Assembly: GCA_000711775.1 (NCBI GenBank)
Contig: ARYC01000504.1
Coordinates: 37,995-101,994 of the forward strand
Length of the DNA: 64,000 nucleotides
Direction of reading: 5' to 3'
Origin: Oxytricha trifallax
Taxonomy: Eukaryota; Ciliophora; Spirotrichea; Sporadotrichida; Oxytrichidae
Positions 24,114 through 35,004 of this stretch are shown here, in pieces. Both the position numbers and the translations under genes were made by a program. Within the stretch, counting starts at the first letter, position 1; each line of letters begins with the position of its first letter. The notes below the pieces were generated by a model. That model did not search any database and had not been told where the DNA came from. It saw only the letters and a program-made list of their open reading frames with translations.

Positions 24114-27100
24114 ATGAGTGGAAACTAGAATCAAATGATTTCAGGAGGGATTAACGGGTTATATAAAAAGAGATATCCTCTGGGAGAAATTACCAATACA
24201 TACAGAGTTAAATCAAGCATACTTTCACAGGACTTGAAGCAGGTGAAGCAAGCTTTATACTTCCCACATCCCTCTGATATGCAGTAAAACAATGGATTTT
24301 TCAACTAGAGCGCTCATTATAATCACTAATAGCCAAATCATATGATAAATGTGGCTCCAGCGCGATTCTACGATGAAAATATCTATTCACAGCCACACGC
24401 AAAGCAACCTCTTCCTTTTGTTAAGAGAGAAGACATGGTACATAGCTAAGCTCCTATTCCTTTCCAGTTTATCAAACCTGAAACCCAGGATTTTAACTCA
24501 TTGAAATCTCAAAATCCCTCTTAAAGTCTTGTAAATTGTGCCGATGCAAACGTTGCAGATTCCCTTTAGAGATAAGATGGTATAAATGGTGCCAATTATC
24601 CAATCAATCCATATAGAAAGTAAAGTATGCAAGTCTGTTAAATGCAAAAGGTGGATAAGACAAAGTACAAGACTGAAATGTGTAAGAACTGGATAGAAAT
24701 TGGTGTCTGTAGGTATGGCAACAAATGTCAATTTGCACATGGGAATCGAGAGCTTAATGAGAAGTTACAGCCCACCAATGCAAAATACAAATCCAAGATC
24801 TGTACTACGTTCCAAGAGAGACTATTCAAACTTATCATTTGATTTAAGACTCGAGTTAAAAATTATAATTATTTTATTTTTAAGCACTTTATCTGATCAA
24901 AACTTTCCTCGGAAGAGTAAATTTCCCAAAATTAAATGTTTTAATTCTGCCCTTATGGAAAGAGATGCCTCTTTAAGCACGAAGACAGAGATTTTGACGA
25001 GGTGAAGGTCTTCGATAGACTCTATAACATCCAATTTTTCTCCTAAAAGTATAACGATATCTTGAACGATACAATTTAAATTCAAGATTCTCCATCGAAG
25101 CTGCAGCCCAAGAATCTCAGAAGATTAAAAATTTTCCAGTAAGTTACTTCTGAGACAGACTACAGTGAGTTCCAATGTAGATTTAACTCATAGCTGAGCT
25201 TTAACATGTATGAGACCCCAGTCAAGCTTTCACAAATATCTCCTAAACTTCAAAATTTGCAATCTATTAAGACTGATCTACAATCAAAACCCCAAAACTG
25301 CTTAATGAGGTTTATAAGTGCTTTGATTTGTAGGGAATTTGTTAGGGGTTAGGGTAATTAATATGTTTTAATGCTAATTTTATAGTAATTGTATTTAATT
25401 TATTCACTCAAAATGTACTTTTGGATCATGTGGAAGAGGTCTGTAGTTAATTTTACTCAACCACTATTCTATCTATTCAATTTATATGTCTGATCGTGGA
25501 TTTGGCTTGATAATAACTAACTCTGCCATCTATTTCATTGAAAGAGATGCTCTGTTTTTATCTATAAATTGCTTTATTCTTTGCTTTGCATCCTTTTCAC
25601 ATCTTGTTGAGTAGTAATCGTTGCGAGGCATTTCGCACTCAATTATTATTGCTGCCATTGCCCACAAATCCCATTGAAAGTCTCCATCTCTCCAGTCATC
25701 TCTTTCTGGATAATAGCCTGCAGTTCCCATAACACTTCCAAGCCTTGACACTTCTTCCCTTAATGCTCTTTTGAAGTCAATAATTGCTACTCTTACAGGT
25801 GAGAAGTTTATCATAATATTCTCAGGCTTCAAATCTCTATGAATAAAGCCTAACTTATGTAGCTCTTTAATACCTTGTAAGGTTTAAGTTGCTATCAAAG
25901 CAAGCTACTTATGATTCCTTTGATCAGTAATGAAATCTCTGAGGGTCATTTCATATAGAGGCAGTCTAAAAGCAACATGATCCTTGGCAAGGAGAATAGC
26001 ATCTAGCTTGATTAAGTAACTACACTCTTTAAACTTTGCTTGAGTGAGTACTTGATACTCATTTGTAAACTCCATCTAGTATTTATCATCACTTAAGAGA
26101 TAGTTGAAGGGATACACCTTGTATGCGTATTGATGATCATCGATAAATTTCTTATCAAAGGAGTCTTCAAATATAAGGTAGCTTTAAAGTGAAGTGTCTA
26201 GGTCAATTTAGGCAAGAACAGGATTCTTTTTAAAATGAATCTTGATCATAATTTTTGTTATTTCAGAGGTCAGTTGGTTGCGTGCCTTCCTAACGTACTC
26301 TAACTCTCTTGCTTATTCAGGCACTACGACCTTAGAATATTCCCTCGCTTTTCTTTTGTTGAGAAGCTTCAGCTCAACTTCATGATTCTCAACTTCTATA
26401 TCTTTCTTGTGAGCTTTTAATAGATGCTTCTTCAAGTCTCTTGTATGAGAGTATTGCTTATGGCACTCAAAGCAGTCATACTTTCCATCTATTTTATCAT
26501 GCTTTAAGTAGACAGTGGGCTTGGCTTCTCTATGCTCCTTCATATGTCTGTACCAGCTTGATTTATGAGCAAAATCTCTCTCACATAACTCACAAAAATA
26601 GACTTCAACTTCTTCAGTTTGTATAGGAATTTCATTTTTACCTTTATCTTCCTCTCTGTTTCCCACACACTTGTTTGACATTTATTTTCTATTATTAATT
26701 TCTATTTAATAACAGTGACCTCAAGTGATAACTCTGGTAGTTCCTTATGAGAATTCATCTCACAGCTATCACACTTTTTATTGCTGCCAAAGGTCAGTCT
26801 CATTTAGTTTGATGGAAGTGCTGCTGTTTCTCTTAAAATGCTAGCGCTCATATTTAAATTTGAATTTAAAATTATAAAACTGCCTCTATAACTGAGAGCT
26901 TATATGAAAGGTTTGCAAGCCTACAAGTTTCAAGGGAAGTTATAAGAGTATTAGAGAAGAAATATGAGTGCTAAGAGACGATCAAGCTTTAAATATAGAT
27001 GAGAAAGTATCCATTTTTACTGTCAATAATTAGTTTATTATAGTGCGTACCGATTTAGGAGGTGCACCTAATTAAGTACGTACTGCTTTAGGAGGTATTT

Positions 27101-29827
27101 TGTGTTTTTATGATTAAATTTAGGGTGCTCCTAATTAAGTACGAGCTTTAATTAAAGCTCCTAATTAAGTACGTACCAATTTAAATTTAAAAATATGGAA
27201 CTACAACATTAGAAATTGATATCAATCTCTCAAGTTTGAAACCAGTTTTCAAAACCTTCTCCATATCTTTCTTAGAGGTTGATCTCCTATAGGATGCCCA
27301 TATTTAATAGTAAGTTTTACAGAGGTATATAATTGAAATCAATAAACTTAAATTTGAATATCATTTATTAGATCTGTAAACAAGATGGAGTCAATGAATG
27401 ATGCAATGAAAAGAGTGCAAGCACAAGAATTGATTCAAAGATTTAGAAGCAAGGAGGATTTGCATCGCTACCTGGTGCAGCAAGGTAATGAACTCATAGT
27501 AGCTAATCTTGATTATGTAGTTGGTTTGTTCCTGCCAACGATGGAAGGTACTAAAATTTCATTTCTAAGAGCCATACTCTGCGAAGAGAAGAAAGCATTG
27601 AAAACTTAAGATGTAAAGTTTGCAGAGATTCCAAACTATCCAGAAATCTCAGTGACTAACTTATATGATGATGCTATGAACGACCCAGAGGTTTCGCAGT
27701 ACCTGCCTACTAAGAAGCAGTTGTCAAATAAACTACCTGAAAGAAACTATTTCTTTGGCATACTTGCAACAATTAAAGGTGATTACTTGAAAGAAATTAT
27801 TCAAGAATCTCATAAGAAAAGGTACAGCATCTCTTCAGAAGATAAGGATAAACAAGGGATCAAGATAAGTGAGAGCTGGCTATCAGAGCTGCAGAAGCAC
27901 CCTTATATTTCAAGTAAGATTTGTAGTCTTAACTCTTTAGAAAAATCTGGTACTGGCATCTTCTTGATGAAGGAATAGAGCAAGCTTCACAGAGAGCGAA
28001 AGTCGCAGACAAAGTATGAAGTTAGCAAGAGACTTTATTCAAATATTTAGCCTCCAGAGTCAATGAACATAGATGCTGGAGCTGGCAGTAAGAGAAGAAA
28101 CCTAGGCCCAAGCAAGCCTTAAGAGGAAGAAAAGAAAGAGAAGCCAGCTCCCTCTAAAGAATTTTAAATGTGACTTATATATTCATTAACTTAACTACAA
28201 AACTTATTTATATACATTCACTCTCCCTTCTTTAGCACACTTTTATGCCAACTAATTATCAACTCTCTTAGCTGAACTTTTAATAAAGTCTACTGTATCG
28301 ATAGGTAGGTCATGCATCAAGTGGTATAGCAGCAGTTTCTTGTAATGACCTTTTAATATACCCCAGTAGAACTCAATTCCATTAAACTATGGACTGTAAG
28401 GTACGTTGAACACTGGCGTTATTCTAAGTTGTTCATAACTCTTCCTTGTTTCTTTAGTCTTATGAACAGAAAGATTATCAACAAACAGTATAATCTCTTA
28501 TTCAGGGTACTTCTCTCTCAGCTGTTCTAAGAACTTTATATACTGCTCTGTCTTAATAGAGCGAGGATGAATAACATAAGTTTCTAAACCAGTATCTTCA
28601 CTAATTCCTCAAAGAATTGCCATCGTTTATACCTTGACTTTCTAGTCATATACTTCTATATTACTATGCCTCTTATACCAAGACTTCTAGATGAAAGTGT
28701 TGAAGGTAAACACAGCCTCGTCAGCATGTATAAACTTAATATTATTCTATTAAGCTCTCTGCATTAAATTATAAATATAATTTTAATTGTTGTTGTAAAA
28801 TGGCAGAGTAAAATCAATCACTCTCTTGATACGATTCACACCTTTTTAAGAGATACCATTTCGTTTATAGACGTTGGCCATAGACTAAGCAGAGATCTTC
28901 AACTCAGGGAATTGGCGATGAAACATAGAAGCTCGTTGGTCTAAAGAGAAGTGAGCCCAATACTTTAAAGTTTTCTCTTTAATAAGATAGTCAATATGCT
29001 TTTATAGAAACTTTGACTTCCTCTTAGGCATAGAATTCAGCTATTATTGCTTTAGTTATACTGCTATAAGACAGTGGGATCGAACAGTTGATGGACTTCG
29101 CTTTAAGAGCAGTGCAATAGACTTATAGTTCAGTACTGGTTTGACTTATTCACTGTATATATCACATCCATAGCGCAGTTTAAACACTAAATCTATATAC
29201 TCTTCATCATAAATAGACCCCAAAAGCTAGCTATTTTTGTCTCGCATTTAATTAATAACCCCAACCCCTAACAAATTCCCTACAAATCAAAGCACTTATA
29301 AACCTCATTAAGGGGTTTTGGGGTTTTGAATCTTCAAATTGCAGTGGAGACGATAACAACTCATCATGTGATGAAGAGGACGATTTCAAAAATCATCATA
29401 GCAACTTTTCGAACTTCCTAGATGAACTAAACTTAGTGATAATTGTATTTTGAATTTCATATTTAAGAAATCAGATTATGTGGGCAATTTTAAAGCAACG
29501 ATAAAGAAAATAATTTATTGAGTTACAAGGACACTGCTACAAGTAATTCAAACACAACCTATAACAGTTTTTATGCCCATAGACATGGCTACAAGACTGA
29601 GTATTGCTCAATTTATGTAGAGTTTTATAATTAACATTTGAATTTAATATTTTACATTTTATCAACAATAGCAAGAATCCTAGTAACTCGTGAAAGAGAG
29701 AGCAGTGAGCTATAATTAGCCCTCTCTTTTTATCTGATTCACTATAGAATCTAAAATTTATAATCACCAAGACTATAATAATAAGCCTATTCTATATAAT
29801 AATAACAAGTAGCTCCAACAATTTTGA
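24114..29827 (+). CDS. Gene D: tandem CCCH zinc-finger protein (TIS11/ZFP36-like), IES/TBE-interrupted
   Basis: ATG at 24114. A Gln-rich N-terminal region is followed by two CCCH fingers. Finger 1 is preceded by KYKTEMC and has C-x8-C-x5-C-x3-H ([20 protein letters not shown]). Finger 2 is split by an IES and, once joined, reads [20 protein letters not shown] with the same spacing. In this family, such fingers bind AU-rich RNA. The Ser/Asp-rich C-terminus is interrupted by TBE-IV at AAT. Past the TBE the frame continues ([18 protein letters not shown]) to about 29450. Two or more further junctions are unresolved. The most plausible terminus is the TGA at 29825-29827 after [17 protein letters not shown]; an alternative TGA lies near 29693. 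Confidence 0.85.
24828..24947. other. IES splitting the second CCCH finger of gene D, pointer ATTC
   Basis: ATTC at 24824-24827 and 24944-24947. Joining restores the exact C-x8-C-x5-C-x3-H spacing of finger 2, which strongly supports the boundary. Without excision finger 2 has only its first Cys. Confidence 0.9.
25404..26681 (-). CDS. TBE-IV C2H2 zinc-finger/kinase-like protein ('57-kDa' type), intact
   Basis: A 425-aa ciliate-code frame, ATG 26679-26681 to TGA 25404-25406. Two C2H2 fingers: Cys30/Cys33/His46/His50 and Cys70/Cys73/His86/His91. From about residue 145 a protein kinase-like domain follows. It has a catalytic loop [14 protein letters not shown] (about residue 280) and, where DFG is expected, IDFKRA (about residue 302). 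An APE-like GYYPERDDW and a later [12 protein letters not shown] resemble kinase subdomains VIII-IX. The glycine-rich loop is not evident. The replaced DFG suggests altered metal binding or a pseudokinase. It matches the zinc-finger/kinase gene known from TBE transposons; its role in transposition is not established. Confidence 0.92.
27385..28173 (+). CDS. TBE-IV second ORF ('22-kDa' type), intact
   Basis: A 262-aa ciliate-code frame, ATG 27385 to TGA 28171-28173, with TAA/TAG read as Gln at five or more sites. The N-terminal helical part ([20 protein letters not shown]) is followed by a conserved core ([20 protein letters not shown]) and a basic, Pro/Glu-rich tail. No catalytic motif is recognised. 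It ends 9 bp before the convergent transposase stop, an arrangement shared by all four copies. Confidence 0.88.
28183..29247 (-). pseudogene. TBE-IV transposase with a single nonsense codon
   Basis: The same 1065-nt length as the intact TBE-III gene (ATG 29245-29247, TGA 28183-28185). The DDE motifs are kept. A single TGA at 28609-28611 replaces the Gly codon found in TBE-II at the ILGGISED site, before the second Asp. Only a truncated protein would be made unless the codon is read through. Confidence 0.85.
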
Positions 29828-30529
29828 CTATTAAGGGGGCTGCTATAATAACTGACATATCTATAAAATTCATCATTTTACTAAGACAAAGGTCTGATTA
29901 AGATTTGAACAATGCAGGAAATACTATATTATATGATGTGTAACTGAGTAATATTCTATATAAAATCAAATAAAATATGTTTTAGTTTATTTTAAAGAAC
30001 ATTTTATATCAAATAATGTAAAAAAGAGATTTTATATAATTTTCTTAAAAACAGCTAACCAACCAACAAATCAAAGTTATTTATTAATTTATACAAACTA
30101 ATTTATTGATTAACACAAAAAATCAAATAATTGTTGTGAGTTCAGTATATAAATATGAATAATTTAATGCAAAATTATTCCAGAAATGCACTTGATTTTG
30201 AGTAATTATACTATAAAAATATAATTAGGATTATAAATATCTAATATATATATTCTTTTTTTTAATGACTTTCATTTAATTATATTATAATATTATAAAT
30301 AATAAGAAATTTAAAAATATGACTAATTGCATATCAATTTAATATTATCGACAAATTTCAAAGCGTAATTAAAAAATAACAAAGTATAGTTATGATAAAT
30401 TAATCAGTACGCACGAATATTTATTTTGTAGGTAACTTTTTTTTTGTTTTCTCTAAATCCCCCTTAATTTTTAATATAAGAATTTTATTGAATTTTATTT
30501 ATCAAATATGGTATAAAATTTTGATATTC
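29828..30529. other. AT-rich non-coding stretch between genes D and E
   Basis: About 0.7 kb of very AT-rich DNA. No coding frame or inverted ends were seen. Confidence 0.5.
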
Positions 30530-30934
30530 CTAGGTCAGAAGCTTAATCTTAATTAGTGGCTCAGATAACAGATGCTGTGATGACCATGAATTTACGTAAC
30601 TAAGAGTTAAGAGAATTGCAGCAAAGAACATTAGATGGTATTGAAGCTTAATCGAAGAAATTTGATGATTGGATGGAAAAATAGAAGATTTAAGATGAGA
30701 AACTTACTAGAATTCTTGAAAATCAGTAAGAAATACAAAGAATGGTTAAGAAAATTTGGAAATACTTTAAGTAAGAGAAATAAGAGAAGAAAGACAAGAA
30801 AGAAAAGAAATAAGAGAAGAGAGAGAAGAAATAATTGAAAAAATAATAGAAGAGAGTGAAGAAAGAGAGTGAAGAAAGAGAAGAATAAGAAGGGGAAGAG
30901 GGAATAAGACTCAGACAACGAAGATACTAACTGA
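30530..30934 (+). CDS. Gene E: orphan coiled-coil segment related to genes B and H
   Basis: The ciliate-code frame opens at about 30530 and contains QLVAQITDAVMTMNLRNQEL, which aligns with QIADAVVTMAQ of gene H. A coiled coil (RILENQQEIQRMVKKIW) and a very Lys/Glu-rich tail follow. The last codons are probably in the frame ending REQDSDNEDTN at TGA 30932-30934, which requires a frame change (intron, IES or error) in the low-complexity tail. No N-terminal part lies upstream. It may be a lone duplicated MDS, part of a scrambled gene, or a pseudogene. Confidence 0.55.
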
Positions 30935-31073
30935 AATTGTTTCTTACCAATTTATGTTTGTATTCAATCAATAAAGAAATAAAATGCATGTTTAAAATAA
31001 AATTGATAAAAAGGACTTTGGTTCATTATTTAAGAGTCACATTTCTTTATTAAAATATTGACTATAATTGTGA

Positions 31074-34000
31074 TCATAAATCTTTATCATCATTTTATGA
31101 ATCGTCACCCGATATTTAAGCTTAATCCTCATTAACATTTTAGTCTAAACCTTCTTATAAATTGCGCAAATTCTAATAAGTTTATATGATAATATTTGAA
31201 ATATAAAATATATCAAAAATCAAGTACAGTTTAATTTGTCTCTTTTTTCAGGGTGAATTGGTAATTCTTAAAAAGTAATTACATCTTTGCCTTAGATGAA
31301 ATTCCTGATCAAATAAGTCCTCAAGAAGTGTTTACCCTATAGATAAATGTTCAAAATATTGGACTGTGAATGGCAGAGAATCAATTGAAATATTTTAATT
31401 ATACTTACCAAGACATCTATGAATTATTCTCTGTCAATGCCTCTATCGGTGCTGCTTTAATCAAATCTTGACATACTTTTAAAAAAAATAATTTGAATGT
31501 TTGATATATAGAATTAAAAACTGTAATTTAAGCTTAGAGATTATTAAGGTAATATGAATAATAAAATTATATGAACATGATTCTATCTACTGCAGATTCT
31601 TATTAATTTTGACAATCTTTAAGATAAGCTTCCACTGTATCATCATAAACTTCTGTTTCATGAACTCTAAAAGCAGCTACAGAAATTATAATAAATATCT
31701 TGATCTTTAATGTCTTTAAGAATTCTTACTTAATCTTTAGGTTACTGAGACATGCATCAAATCTTATACAAATTGCCTCACTTTTTCTCTGCATTAAATT
31801 AAGTAATATTCAATTACACGCGCTAATTTAAATTGATTAAGAAACAAATATTCCAATATATATTTCTTAACTCTGCTGATGTGATCATCTAATTTAGGGT
31901 TAATGAGAAGCCACATGTCATCAGCATGCGTATCATCGTCTGAGTACTAACAATACAAAAACCCAATCATTAGTAGTTTCTATGGGAAATATTCTCCCTA
32001 TGAGTATGTGAAATTAGGGTCCCCATAAATCACATATTCTTGAGACTTAGAATTGTTCAGCATATCCTCAACTTTTAAGTCAATTAATTCAGAAATGGCA
32101 GTGAGATGCTTGTCCGTTAGACGATAGACAGAGTGACCGTATTGTTTAATGGCTGTTCTGTATTTGTGATATTTTATGTTGGACAGGTGAAATTAATTCT
32201 CAAAAGTTACTACTTTTCTCTCTATTTCTGATAGGTTGTCAGTGTGAGGGTTCTTTGGTCTTAAGCCACAAATTCCCCTATAAATAGTATGAGGATAAAA
32301 TCACATTAAATTGATATAAAAATGAGTAATTTATAGGAGAAGTCATGATGAAGTCATTACTAACATTTTATTTATTTTTAGATTGAGTAATTATATTTAT
32401 AATTTAAATTAAAATCTATGTAGATGTGAGAAATTTAACACATTACTTAAATATATGTACAGTCTTATTTAAATGAAAAATTAATGTATAAAATTACCTT
32501 AATAACATTTTTATAATATACTGATAAAACTATAACCAAAATAAATACTTCTAAGTATTCCTTAATATTTTTTACTCTATTTTTTCAAAGAAATAACTTT
32601 CGTAATCATAGGTTATTCTGAGATTCAGAGTCATTTGCATTATCTATAGAGTTACTGTTTGCACCTCCATTACTATGACAATTATTTACAATTTTATGTT
32701 AACTTTTTATGCATGGACATATCCTGCGGTGCTCTGCGCTTTAGTTATCGCAATTGAAGAGCATTTTATAGGAAGATACGTGGCATTCCCCAGAAAGTAG
32801 AAGTTATTCCAAATCGTATTAAACTTTAAAAATATTAAATTTTAGTGTATAAATTGCAGTTGATAAAAATCAAGATTACATAATTGTACATTTAAAATTA
32901 ATAGCTATTTAGACACACATCTCAAGTTTATGAATCAGATTATTATTACAGTTAACTTCCATTTTTATCAACTTTATTAGTTTCTTATATAAATCTGCTT
33001 GTCGGGTAGTCCTAAACATCTTCCCCATCCAAAATGTGCTTCTTAAGTCTCTCATTATATATTTTAAGAGTGCTTGTCGGCAGTTTCAAAGAAGGAGCGA
33101 AACTGTTGAAATCTATCGAGCAACTACTGCATTTAAAATTCTATTATAGGATATCACATGTATTCACTTGACTCATATATCGAGGGTCACATCGAAGTTG
33201 CAATGATTATTGAGGTTGCTATAGAGAGTGAGTGGTAGAATCGTTTAAGTTTTAAAGAAAAGAAGTGTTTGAGTTATTGTGGTCAGGTGAGAGGAGCCTA
33301 TTACTTTTGTTTGTTAAGAATAAATCTGAAGAAAGTCTTGCGCATGCTTAATCACAATTCTCGTTTAAACTAAAATCAATTAATTTTACAAATAAGTTCT
33401 TACTTTGAAATTGTGATTTAGATATCAGCTACAGGCGTATCAGAGAAGCAATGCTTGTAAATTCGGTCACTATAGAGAGAAATATTAAGAGACTAATTAT
33501 AGTAAATTTAATTTAAGTAGAATCTCATTAATTAATCATAATTTAATTGGACTTACTTGTAATATCTGTTATGATTTATTTCTGACGAGGAAATTCTGCA
33601 GTCTTCTAGGCATTTATCAAAAGTAAGATTCATCACATTCATGCATCTCGCTACACAATGGGGCTGATTTGAACAACAACTATAAAAGTTTTAATTTCAA
33701 GAATTAGAATCGTGCATTTTAGGAATTTTAATGAAAAAACAATCATAAAATTTTTTCTTACTTTAAATTTTCATCGCAATCTAAGTTTTCTTAAGTCAGT
33801 GACCTCAGACAACAATTAGTAGCAATATTCACATCCTAAACATAGCAAAATATCCCTCTTGAATCTAAAGTTATCTCACTGTTAGTTAGTGTTCTTTGGC
33901 ACTACACACATAATAATTTATGACATATTTATACTTACTTTTTCTTAATAAGTGGTTAGAGAATTATCGCCAATAAAAATGTAACTTTTCTCATCTAATT

Positions 34001-34759
34001 GATTTTCTAAGAGAGTTAAGTTTTAAACCATTTCTTTAATTTTTATGTCTGAAATTGGTGACTCATCATCTTATATTACATAAATATTTCAAACAATTTG
34101 ATATAGAACTAATTTGTCAAGTCAATAAAATTAATTTTATTATATCAATATTTATTCCTCTTCATATATTGCGGAATCGCCCAAATTATGTCCATTATTT
34201 GTATTACTCGACTTATTCTTTTAATTGCTTTCTATTAATATTTTTGTATTCATACTTCTTAATTGATAAGAAATCGATGAAAATAATGTAAAAATGTTTA
34301 AGAAAACTACACTTACAATCATTTTGCATATAGTAAAAATCAAAGAATATATTGGCAATAAAAAATATCACAAGCATCACCAATAAAACTATAAACAACA
34401 GGTTAATTAAATCATGATAAAATTTATTATAATTTTTTTCTTTTAGAGATAAATGGATAATTTCCTTACTTTATCTGCCTCTCTTTCTCCAGAGCCTCTT
34501 CATTTTTGATTCATGCGGGCCGAGCTAAGGGGGTTCTGGGAGTGTGAAGTCACCTCCAAATTCTATTAAAATATTATAATCAAAAATTAACAATATTTAT
34601 ATCAAAATTAAAGTGAAAATTTAAGCAATAATTAAATAATGAAAAATACTATGATAAATTACTTGTAGAGTTAAAGATATTTGTCCTGGATGAATTAGAT
34701 TTATATTCTTTTTCAAGAACGACATTATTCATATTAATGTCGATTGTTTTTGCTTCCAT
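31074..34759 (-). CDS. Gene F: type II membrane protein with Cys-rich ectodomain, multi-segment
   Basis: ATG at 34757-34759 (MEAKTIDINMNNVVLEKEY), TGA at 31074-31076 after an acidic tail (QISGDDSQNDDKDL). The order on the minus strand is: short cytoplasmic N-terminus; a hydrophobic segment near 34390-34330 (FIVLLVMLVIFFIANIFFDF); then Cys-rich pieces (CYVQDVNIATNCCLRS, CCSNQPHCVARCMNVM, SSCSIDFNSF); a piece reading GECHVSSYKMLFNCDNQ followed by RRICPC; and a larger folded region (YRTAIKQYGHSVYRLTDKHL, EYVIYGDPNFTYSQGEYF). Many short GT-AG introns or IESs lie between pieces, for example GTAAGT..CACAG near 31420-31370. Exact joins were not all resolved. Family not recognised; a surface or secretory-pathway enzyme or receptor is possible. 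Confidence 0.65.
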
Positions 34760-35004
34760 TGTATTTAATTAATATTAATAATATTAATTTACTCTATTTT
34801 AATAATTATACCATACAAAAGAATAAAATTTTATGAATTAAAATAGAGAGACTCTAAATCACTTTGGTATTAGTGAATAAATTAAGTTATGAAATAAATC
34901 AATTTGAAAATATCGTTCGTTATATAACTATGATATCGTGATTTTTATCAAACTATTTATATTGTGTTTTTTTTTTTACAAATATCTCTCATAAAATAAA
35001 CAAT

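Larger units (their letters stand above)
25285..29328 (-). mobile_element. TBE-IV: telomere-bearing element inside gene D, inverted
   Basis: The flanking duplication is AAT (25282-25284, 29329-29331). The left end is CAAAACCCCAAAACTG, with one telomeric repeat mutated; the right end is a perfect GGGGTTTTGGGGTTTTG. Excision joins ..SIKTDLQ to SSNCSGDDN.. in frame. It is 4044 bp. The zinc-finger/kinase gene and second ORF are intact; the transposase has one nonsense codon. Confidence 0.96.

Noticed and set aside
29537-29770. 77-aa minus-strand ORF downstream of TBE-IV
   Set aside because: Overlaps ciliate-code coding sequence of gene D on the plus strand ([15 protein letters not shown]); judged a shadow.
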